Assembly (NCBI RefSeq): GCF_011038885.2
Contig: NZ_CP064952.1
Location: 930,001-994,000 of the forward strand
DNA length: 64,000 nucleotides
Reading direction: 5' to 3'
Source of the DNA: Schaalia sp. ZJ405
GTDB taxonomy: Bacteria; Actinomycetota; Actinomycetes; Actinomycetales; Actinomycetaceae
A program made the position numbers and the translations under genes. Below, piece by piece: positions 17,331-24,133 of this stretch (positions are counted from its first letter, which is position 1; every line of letters begins with the position of its first letter). The notes beneath the pieces were generated by a model. It saw only the letters and a list, made by a program, of their open reading frames with translations, did no database searches and was not told the DNA's origin.

Positions 17331-17840
17331 ATGCCGACATCAATGGAGATGCCCGCTCAGGTCGACGCTACATCAGCAGGAGTATCGAATGCTCCTGAGT
17401 CAGTTCGCTTAGAAGTACTTTCAGCTCTCGTTATCGCGGCTTTCGGTGTGTTCACCGTGGTCGGTGCTCGAAGCATTGAGCTGCGAAACGAGACAGGCGG
17501 TATTGATCCTCGCTGGTGGCCAACAATCATTGGGGCTGGAATCATATTCTGCGGACTGTGGATGCTGTTCAATGCTCTGACGCGGCGCGCGATCGAGCGA
17601 AACGTCCAACCCGCAAACCGCATGGGATGGCTCTGGCTCCTCGCAACGATCGCAGCGCTGATAGGCGCCGTAGGAATCTGGATCATCGGACTCCATTTTC
17701 TTGTGATCACGCCACTCTTTCTTGCACTCACCAATTGGCTCTATGGGGAACGTCGATGGCAGACGTTGGCTCTCTTCCCAACGATCGTCACCCTCATCCT
17801 CTTCGTGATCTTCCGGCTTCTCCTCAAGGTGCCACTATGA
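17331..17840 (+). CDS. Tripartite tricarboxylate transporter small membrane subunit (TctB)
   Basis: A 169-aa integral membrane protein with four predicted helices (VLSALVIAAFGVFTVV, WPTIIGAGIIFCGLWMLF, WLWLLATIAALIGAVGIWIIG, LALFPTIVTLILFVIF), matching TctB. Starting at ATG 17331 (AGAAAGA upstream) places the start just after the hairpin. Its stop overlaps the tctA start (ATGA), indicating coupled translation. It pairs with TctA in the cation-driven importer; sequence is variable in this family, so the call rests on topology and context. Confidence 0.88.
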   Translation: MPTSMEMPAQVDATSAGVSNAPESVRLEVLSALVIAAFGVFTVVGARSIELRNETGGIDPRWWPTIIGAGIIFCGLWMLFNALTRRAIERNVQPANRMGWLWLLATIAALIGAVGIWIIGLHFLVITPLFLALTNWLYGERRWQTLALFPTIVTLILFVIFRLLLKVPL

Positions 17841-19318
17841 ATGCCATCATTGACGGTCTTTCAGCGTTGTTTGAGCCCATCGCGCTCCTCTGTTTTGTCA
17901 TCGGGCTTGGTCTGGGTCTTCTCGTGGGAATTTTCCCGGGAATCACCATTTCAATGGCTGTCGCCCTCGCTACGAGCTTCACGCTGACACTCGAGCCTGC
18001 GCAAGGGCTAGCCATGCTTCTCGCGATCTACGTGTCAGCACAATACGGTGACCGTATTCCATCAATTCTTCTGAACACTCCGGGAACCCCCGCTGCCGTC
18101 GCTACGACACTCGATGGGTATCCGATGGCGAAAAAAGGGCAGGCAGGTCTTGCCCTATCAATTTCGGCGATAGCGACGACGGTCGGCATTCTCATGTCAA
18201 TGATCGTTCTCATGTTCTTTGCCCAGCCAATCGCTCAGTTCGCACTGAATTTCGGTCCCTTTGAGATGTTCGCCCTCGTGTCTTTTGGCCTCACAGTGAT
18301 CATCTCAATCTCCACTCAATCTCTCGCTAAAGGAATTTTTGCTGGGCTCCTTGGGATCACCTTCGGTATGGTTGGTTTGGACCCAATCACCGGGGATCCG
18401 CGGTTTGTCTTTGGAACGAATGAACTGACAAGTGGTCTGCACTTCATTGCCATCATCATTGGACTTTTCGGCATCACAGAGGTTCTCGATCAGATTCTCA
18501 CGTACCGTCGCGATAAGACCCACGTTATTACGAGTCTTGGACGGTGGTGGCCAACGAAGTCTGAGATGCGACAGGTGGCAAAACCAATGGCTTTGTCTGG
18601 TGCCCTGGGTGCACTCATCGGGGTGATTCCAGCTGCGGGTGGTGACATCGCGGGACTGATCGGATGGAACCGTGCAAAAGCGATATCGAAGAAACCTGAA
18701 GAATTTGGAAAAGGGTCGATAGAGGGACTCGTCGGATCGGACACGGCGTCTGCGTCAACACTCGGAGGTGCGTTGACAACGACGCTCTCACTGGGGATTC
18801 CTGGAGATTCGGTGATGGCGGTCATGATCGGTTCCATGATCATTTGGGGAATTCAACCCGGTCCGTCTCTGTTTGAGCGCCGCCCGGATATCGTTGTCAT
18901 CATCATCGCTGTCATGCTTCTTGCGACGCTCGCCTCAACGATCATCAGTCTTGTGCGGACACGAGCGATGACGCGTCTCCTGGATCTTCCGCCGCAGCTG
19001 ATCTGGGGAATCATCATCGTGTTCTGCATTGTTGGGACGTACTCAACGACGAACAATATCTTGACGGTGATCCAGATGTTGGTCTTCGGTCTTCTTGGAT
19101 TGCTGCTGCGACGCATAGGGGTCCCCGCGGGACCAGTCGTCCTCGGTTTTCTTCTAGGACCGCTCGCTGAGTCGAATCTCAGGCGAGCAATGCTCATCGG
19201 TCCGCCCACTGAATTCATTACCCGTCCTATTTCTCTGATTCTTTTGATCTGTACCGTTGCGGGGCTTGTGTGGCCGACGATTGCTCGTCAACTGAAGCAG
19301 CACAAGGCTGCACTATGA
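17837..19318 (+). CDS. Tripartite tricarboxylate transporter large permease (TctA)
   Basis: A 493-aa polytopic protein with about 11-12 helices. It carries the family's N-terminal motif GLGLGLLVGIFPGITISMAVALATSFT and its internal counterpart GALGALIGVIPAAGGDIAGLIGWNRAKAISKKPEEFGKGSIEGLVGSD, followed by SLGIPGDSVMAVMIG. These two inverted-repeat G-P-G segments form the substrate/cation path. The ATG at 17837 overlaps the tctB stop. It works with TctB and the binding protein encoded upstream, and its own stop overlaps the start of the BNR-domain gene, tying import to that enzyme. Confidence 0.95.
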   Translation: MNAIIDGLSALFEPIALLCFVIGLGLGLLVGIFPGITISMAVALATSFTLTLEPAQGLAMLLAIYVSAQYGDRIPSILLNTPGTPAAVATTLDGYPMAKKGQAGLALSISAIATTVGILMSMIVLMFFAQPIAQFALNFGPFEMFALVSFGLTVIISISTQSLAKGIFAGLLGITFGMVGLDPITGDPRFVFGTNELTSGLHFIAIIIGLFGITEVLDQILTYRRDKTHVITSLGRWWPTKSEMRQVAKPMALSGALGALIGVIPAAGGDIAGLIGWNRAKAISKKPEEFGKGSIEGLVGSDTASASTLGGALTTTLSLGIPGDSVMAVMIGSMIIWGIQPGPSLFERRPDIVVIIIAVMLLATLASTIISLVRTRAMTRLLDLPPQLIWGIIIVFCIVGTYSTTNNILTVIQMLVFGLLGLLLRRIGVPAGPVVLGFLLGPLAESNLRRAMLIGPPTEFITRPISLILLICTVAGLVWPTIARQLKQHKAAL

Positions 19319-20349
19319 AGAAGAATCTCGTACTGACACACAAGTTCCTCCTCACCGAGCCCCAACCCGGCCTACAGGTCCATGCGTCGACGGTCACGAC
19401 AACGTGTGAAGGGGATCCTCTTGTCGGGTGGTTTGTTGGTCCACATGAAGGACATCCATCGACAACAATTGCCGTCAAACGGGGGAAGAATCCGCCGACA
19501 TTTCCCTGTCTAAACCACACTGAAGCTCAGTGGAATCCTGTGCTCATGCGCGTAGAAGACCAATCATTGTGGCTGTTTTACAAGCAGGGGAACAGCATCG
19601 AGCGGTGGAAGACGTGGGTTGTTGTTTCTCACGATGATGGACGAACATGGAGTGAACCTCGGGAACTGGTCCCCGCAGATGAATCCGGAGGGCGCGGTCC
19701 AATTCGGCAGTCACCGATAATCAAGGACCGTCGGTGGATCGCAGCAGGCTCGGTGGAAAACTGGACAGCTGCACGATGGGATTGCTTTGTCGATATCAGC
19801 GATGATCGCGGGCACACTTGGCAACAACACATGATTCCCCTTGATCACTCAGTGCTTGACGGGGCTGGGTGTATCCAGCCCACGATTACACCTGGACGTG
19901 AACATGCCTTCGTCATGCTTGCTCGGAGTACACAGGGGCATGTCTTTCGTTCGACAAGCGACGATGGGTGTCATTGGTCGCCGTTGATTCCAACGAGCTT
20001 GCCGAATAACAACTCAGGAATTGCGGCGCTCGCTGATTCACAGGGAACACTTTGGTGTGCACACAACCTATCGACCTCAAACTGGGGCGCTCGTTCCACT
20101 CTTGCGATGTCATCCTCTGACGATGATGGAGAGACATGGACAACGGAATTGATCATCGAGAAACATGCGAGTGGTTCAACAGGGCGTCCACGGTCAGTGT
20201 CCGAACACGGTGTCATTACTGATGGGGTAGGTGAGTATTCGTATCCTGCGATGCTGTGTGTGGGCAATGAACTATGGGTGACATACTCCTGGCAGCGCCA
20301 GGCTATCGCGCTTGCGAGGTTGAGCATGGAGACGTCTCCGGAGGCTTAG
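19315..20349 (+). CDS. BNR_2/sialidase-like beta-propeller protein, cytoplasmic
   Basis: A 344-aa predicted six-bladed propeller of the sialidase superfamily. Four Asp-box motifs (SxDxGxxW) are visible: SHDDGRTW, SDDRGHTW, TSDDGCHW and SDDDGETW. Other features fit the BNR_2 group: NPVLMRVEDQSLWLFYKQG, GPIRQSPIIKDRRWIAAGS and EYSYPAMLCVGNELWVTYSW. The classical sialidase R-I-P motif near the N-terminus is absent (the region reads VHASTVTTT), so it need not be a neuraminidase. No signal peptide or transmembrane helix is present, so it would act after import. Its ATG overlaps the tctA stop, making it the last gene of the aldolase-TctCBA operon. Reaction unknown. Confidence 0.75.
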   Translation: MKKNLVLTHKFLLTEPQPGLQVHASTVTTTCEGDPLVGWFVGPHEGHPSTTIAVKRGKNPPTFPCLNHTEAQWNPVLMRVEDQSLWLFYKQGNSIERWKTWVVVSHDDGRTWSEPRELVPADESGGRGPIRQSPIIKDRRWIAAGSVENWTAARWDCFVDISDDRGHTWQQHMIPLDHSVLDGAGCIQPTITPGREHAFVMLARSTQGHVFRSTSDDGCHWSPLIPTSLPNNNSGIAALADSQGTLWCAHNLSTSNWGARSTLAMSSSDDDGETWTTELIIEKHASGSTGRPRSVSEHGVITDGVGEYSYPAMLCVGNELWVTYSWQRQAIALARLSMETSPEA

Positions 20350-20406
20350 TGCTGCCGACGCTGAGCGACGGATGTGGCGGTTTGGAGGAGCGAATCCATA
20401 AACCTG

Positions 20407-20435
20407 TTGTCTTCATTCGGTGATTCATGTACAAT
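20407..20435 (+). promoter_or_regulatory. Sigma-70 promoter of the ATPase/RloB cassette
   Basis: TTGTCT (20407-20412) and TACAAT (20430-20435) are separated by 17 nt, 45 nt before the ATPase start codon. Confidence 0.6.
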
Positions 20436-20479
20436 TGACGCAAGAAAACTACGACAAATGTATTTACTGGGAGGGTTCG

Positions 20480-21811
20480 ATGCTTCTGTCGTTCTCGATA
20501 ACGAATTGGAAGTCCTACGCGGAGACTGCTGAATTCTCCATGATCGCCACCCGTGAACAGCGGTATGGCGACCGACTGACGCGAGTTGGACGACAACGCG
20601 TGCTACCTGTGACGGCAATATATGGGGCAAATGCGGCTGGAAAATCAACGTTTGTCAGGGCTCTTGCAGCGCTGCGCGACATTGTCGTGGGTGCGCGTCG
20701 TCCGGGAGCTACGCTTCCTGCCTTCCCGCACCTGCCGGATGGAAAGACTCAGCCATCGCGATTTGAGATCGATTTTCTCGTCGACATTGAAACGAAGACA
20801 TCGCGTCGGAGGGAAGTTACCCTCGTGTACGAAGTTGAATTTGATCGCCGTCAGATCCGCTATGAGGCGCTACTCATTCGGCGTCAGAAGACCGAAGACT
20901 ACCTCTTTGAGCGAACAGGGAAGCACGTGGTGCTTGATTCTGAGTTCCAGAACAATCAAAGGGTCGTTGCGCATACCGAAGTTATTTCGGATAACGAAAC
21001 CGTTTTGGGTGCCGTCGGATCGGATGAAGATGTGGAACCCTCGTTTTTCACGGCAGCATACTCGTGGTTTGCTCAGCAGCTTACGGTGATTTTCCCTTCG
21101 TCAGAATTTGTGCATCTCCCCGCTCTCTTCGATGCTGACGAACTGTTCGCTCAGGCGATGAATGCAGGCCTCTCCCGTGCGGATACGGGAATTTCCGAAC
21201 TTGTTCTTGAAGAAATGAAGGTCAGCATGCTCCCGCTTGAGGCTGAGCAGGTTGACGAGTTGATCAACAAACTCGAAGAAGACGGCGGTGCATTTATCGT
21301 TGGTGGAGAGACTAGAGACTACGCGGTTCTCGACATTGCTGATGAGCGTCCGCGTGCTCGTCGGCTGGTTGCTCGGCATGACATCTCAACTGGTCCACAC
21401 GAGGAGTCGGAAGGTTTTAATCTCCACCTTCGGGAAGAGTCTGATGGTACGCAACGATTCATGAATCTCCTCCCCGTACTCTTTCAGCTACGGCAAGAAG
21501 ATTTACGAGGAGTTTTCGTCATCGACGAACTGGAAAACTCGATGCACCCGAAACTTACCGAAGAATTTATTCGGATTTTCCTCGATGAACTCGGCGAGGC
21601 TCAGCGCCGCCAGCTAATTTTTACGACACACGAGATTCAGCTCATGCGCTCGGATATTCTTCGTCGCGATGAAATCTGGCTCGCCGAGAAGGAACGTGGC
21701 CAGACGCAGCTCACCCGGGTTTCAGACTTTTCACGAGATGGCGTACGCAAGGACGCGGATCTCCTCTCTTCATACATGTCGGGCAGGCTCGGCGGCGTGC
21801 CGCGCGTGTGA
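20480..21811 (+). CDS. AAA/ABC-type ATPase, RloA/AbiLi-like
   Basis: A 443-aa SMC/OLD-like ATPase. Walker A is IYGANAAGKST (about residues 47-57), the signature-like segment is LREESDGTQRFM, Walker B is GVFVIDELENSMHPKLTEEF, and LIFTTHEIQLM is the switch His. A helical insert lies between the halves. Start at ATG 20480 because GGGAGGG precedes it by 5 nt and a typical N-terminus (MLLSFSITNWKSY) results. It is followed 9 nt later by an RloB-like gene. ATPase + RloB pairs occur as RloAB beside type I restriction systems and as lactococcal AbiL, which aborts phage infection. No restriction genes are present here. A defence role is inferred from the pairing. Confidence 0.8.
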   Translation: MLLSFSITNWKSYAETAEFSMIATREQRYGDRLTRVGRQRVLPVTAIYGANAAGKSTFVRALAALRDIVVGARRPGATLPAFPHLPDGKTQPSRFEIDFLVDIETKTSRRREVTLVYEVEFDRRQIRYEALLIRRQKTEDYLFERTGKHVVLDSEFQNNQRVVAHTEVISDNETVLGAVGSDEDVEPSFFTAAYSWFAQQLTVIFPSSEFVHLPALFDADELFAQAMNAGLSRADTGISELVLEEMKVSMLPLEAEQVDELINKLEEDGGAFIVGGETRDYAVLDIADERPRARRLVARHDISTGPHEESEGFNLHLREESDGTQRFMNLLPVLFQLRQEDLRGVFVIDELENSMHPKLTEEFIRIFLDELGEAQRRQLIFTTHEIQLMRSDILRRDEIWLAEKERGQTQLTRVSDFSRDGVRKDADLLSSYMSGRLGGVPRV

Positions 21812-21820
21812 GGGGGGATC

Positions 21821-22507
21821 GTGAATTCCAGGAAACGAAGACCGCTGTCGGATCGGAGTCGAGGGCGTCGGAATCAATCGCGGACTCCTCGTGAGATCGT
21901 CTATATCTGCGCTGAAGGAAAGACGGAAGAACAATATATTCGTGCACTATGTGAATACCGATATCCGCGACTCTTTGCTCCTCATTTTCTCACCCGTCGG
22001 GGCAGTCAAAGTGCGAGAAAAACTTCGCTTCTCAATCATCTTCAGGAGGCGAAACGTATCGAACGACAATGGACGCGCTATGATCGGGGACAATCGATCT
22101 GGATCATCTGTGATGTGGATCAGAATGAAGTGCATTGCGAGGATCTTATTCAGTGGGTCAAGAGTGATCCTGAGCATCACCGGGTAGCGATTCAGAGCTG
22201 CTCAATCGAAGCATGGTTTGTTCAACACTTTGACTCGACCTGCCGGCCGGGATCGAATGAGGAGGCTTTCGATGCTCTTCAGAAACGGTGGCCAAAATAC
22301 ACTAAAGGCTGCGAAATCCCTGCCTGGTTGATTGAACAAACCGATTTTGCGGTGACTAACGAAAATCACTATCTCGCGACTCGGAGGGGAGAACGTCAAG
22401 GAGTATGGCCTGTTGAACGGTCGTCGCAAATGCCAGAGTTCATTTCCTATCTCGATTCTCGCGCGAAAATACTTCACCCTCGATGGGATCCATCATCTAG
22501 AGCCTGA
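21821..22507 (+). CDS. RloB-family protein (AbiLii-like)
   Basis: A 228-aa protein with a basic N-terminus (MNSRKRRPLSDRSRGRRNQSR), then PREIVYICAEGKTEEQYI, an acidic metal-site-like block (IWIICDVDQNE) and QSCSIEAWFVQHFD. These are the conserved points of the RloB family, whose fold is thought to be TOPRIM-like, so it may cut nucleic acid. GTG start, preceded by a G-rich ribosome binding site, 9 nt after the ATPase stop. With the ATPase it makes a two-gene cassette that looks like AbiL/RloAB. Codon use is more AT-leaning than that of neighbours, consistent with acquisition. Activity not demonstrated for this protein. Confidence 0.75.
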   Translation: MNSRKRRPLSDRSRGRRNQSRTPREIVYICAEGKTEEQYIRALCEYRYPRLFAPHFLTRRGSQSARKTSLLNHLQEAKRIERQWTRYDRGQSIWIICDVDQNEVHCEDLIQWVKSDPEHHRVAIQSCSIEAWFVQHFDSTCRPGSNEEAFDALQKRWPKYTKGCEIPAWLIEQTDFAVTNENHYLATRRGERQGVWPVERSSQMPEFISYLDSRAKILHPRWDPSSRA

Positions 22508-22679
22508 TTCACGTGATCTGGTGAAATGCCTGAAGTACCGCGTTCGTTCTCATGTTCCGTGAGCTTCCGCAGGGGTATCCCAGTGAACGTCGGATTCTTA
22601 GGTCCCTTGGGCGCGCGGTTCCTGTTTCCCGCGGAGTGTCCGAGCGAACGAAGGCTTCTCATACATGAGAGGTCGTGAT

Positions 22680-22742
22680 CTCAAACTCGGAAACGAAAAA
22701 GCCTCAAACTCGGAAACGAAAAAGTCTCAAACTCGGAAACGG
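22680..22742. repeat. Three 23-bp tandem repeats (iteron-like)
   Basis: The unit CTCAAACTCGGAAACGAAAA+AGy occurs at 22680-22702 and 22703-22725, and its first 16 bases recur at 22726-22741. The copies are identical where they overlap. There are no spacers, so this is not CRISPR. The rest of the ~420-nt gap after the rloB-like gene holds the hairpin terminator at 22833; no gene is seen. Confidence 0.85.
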
Positions 22743-22832
22743 AGGTCTCTGACCTGCGGATTTGTTGGGACGAGCGTGTGGCGAGCAGCCGTGTCATTTG
22801 TCTTCAGCTGACACGTTTCATAGGCGGAAGCC

Positions 22833-22894
22833 AGCGGCTTGAGGGGTGCATTCATGCGCCCCTCAAGCCGCTGTGCGATGCCGGCTACGGCATC
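22833..22894 (-). terminator. Double hairpin terminator downstream of the DUF4352-type gene
   Basis: A 14-bp stem (22833-22846 with 22859-22872) is followed by a 7-bp stem (GATGCCG 22877-22883 with CGGCATC 22888-22894). They lie 31 nt beyond the stop of the leftward gene and may also stop rightward transcripts. Confidence 0.65.
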
Positions 22895-22924
22895 GCGGTG
22901 CATCGGGCCTTGACCTGGGGGATG

Positions 22925-23790
22925 TCACTTCACAGCGACGAAAACCTTGTCGGACAGCAGCGCAGCGCGAACGGCAAGGACACCCTGGTTGACATCGGTT
23001 CCTGAAACGGCAATCGCGATGTTTCCAGTTGTTGATCCGCCCTTGTAGAGCGTGCTCAGGGAATCGAATGCCTCGGGAGCAACAAGCAGCTTAGACGTGG
23101 AATCGAAGCTCTTACCCTCAGCCGATACGAAGTCGATTGAGGCCAGCGGAATCGATCCGTCAGCGTCATCACCCTTGAATGTGGCCGTGACATTGACGAG
23201 GATGTACGTTTCCCCTTCAGCCGGTTCCTGGTTGATCATGTCCGCGGCAACAATCTCCGCAGCCGCGTCAAGGTTCACGGAGTTGATGGTGAGATCCCAG
23301 TCGTCGGTGGACACCGTCGATCCCAGCGGAAGAGGATTCTCTCGGGTCTTCCCAGCATCCTTATCACCGGCGGAGTCACCGGAGTCCGCGGCCTCTTTCT
23401 CATCGGAGGTCATGGTCTCACTGGATGACGTGGATGTGGACGTGGCTGTGGCCTCGTCAAGGGCAGTGGAGAACGCGTGGCCAACGATGAAGATGAAAGC
23501 AATGACCGCAACGATTGTTCCGACGATGGAGATGATGATCGCGGCGATGGACTGGCCGTGAGCTTTGTCTTTCTGGCAGACACCAACAATGCCGAGAATG
23601 AAGGAAATAGGCAGGAGAATCCAGCCGACAATGACGAGGCCGGGGATGCAGGCGAGAATCGTGCCGAGGACCGCAAGGACCAGGGCGACAAGGCCAATGG
23701 TGTTGCGCGGTGGTTTCTCAGGATGATTTAGGGCTGGGGGGGGGTTACTCCAGTTGCCTGTGGCAATGAAGTTTCAGGAGGGATGCTCAT
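22925..23790 (-). pseudogene. DUF4352-type membrane protein, out of frame at a C9 tract (possible phase-variable ON/OFF gene)
   Basis: On the minus strand, AGGAG then ATG at 23790 opens MSIPPETSLPQATGVTPP and runs into nine C (23744-23736), after which the frame stops within three codons. The next frame is open without a start codon from just past 23773 and encodes PPALNHPEKPPRN, two hydrophobic helices (IGLVALVLAVLGTILACIPG; IISIVGTIVAVIAFIFIVG), a Ser/Thr linker and a DUF4352-like extracellular beta domain (GSTVSTDDWDLTINSV...ETYILVNVTATFKGDDADG). Ten C (or seven) would join the two into one ~288-aa protein. An alternative internal start at 23413 gives only the soluble domain. The tract explains the break; sequencing error in the homopolymer is the main alternative. 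Confidence 0.8.
23736..23744. repeat. G9/C9 homopolymer at the frameshift point
   Basis: Nine consecutive G on the plus strand sit about 15 codons into the leftward gene, exactly between its translational start and the rest of its frame. Length changes of +1 or -2 would switch the gene on. Confidence 0.9.
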
Positions 23791-24133
23791 TGTTGACTCC
23801 TGTCGTGATGAAATGGATACGGAAAGGAACCGAAGGTTTTCACGTGATCAACACGCAGACGAAATCCTGAACAGTTCATAAAAAAGCATAGTTGGTGACC
23901 CGTGTGTACCAAGTATTCACGCAGCGTGGCGCGACATCAGAACGAGCTATAGCGCCTCATGGGGCATCGCACGGGTCTGTTGAGGTTGAGCGACATCATC
24001 TCGCGTCTCACTGGCGCACCCCTAGTGCTGCCTCCGATTGACCGACGACTCACAGGCACGCTCGTCATCTCAGCCTCAACCAAACGAACCGAGTACCCTT
24101 AGACCCGAACTTTGTGGCGATCGTGGAGGAAAT
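23791..24133. other. Intergenic region, nothing recognised
   Basis: This 343-nt gap separates divergent genes (the frameshifted membrane protein gene and folC). It holds the minus-strand AGGAG site at its left edge and a GGAGGA folC ribosome binding site at its right edge. No RNA gene, strong hairpin or clear promoter was seen. Confidence 0.5.

Noticed and set aside
22680-22742. CRISPR-like array
   Set aside because: The 23-bp units are directly joined without spacers and no cas gene is nearby.
23477-23731. Acidic rightward frame opposite the DUF4352-type gene
   Set aside because: It is the complement of the transmembrane helices; the leftward frame has the coherent protein features.
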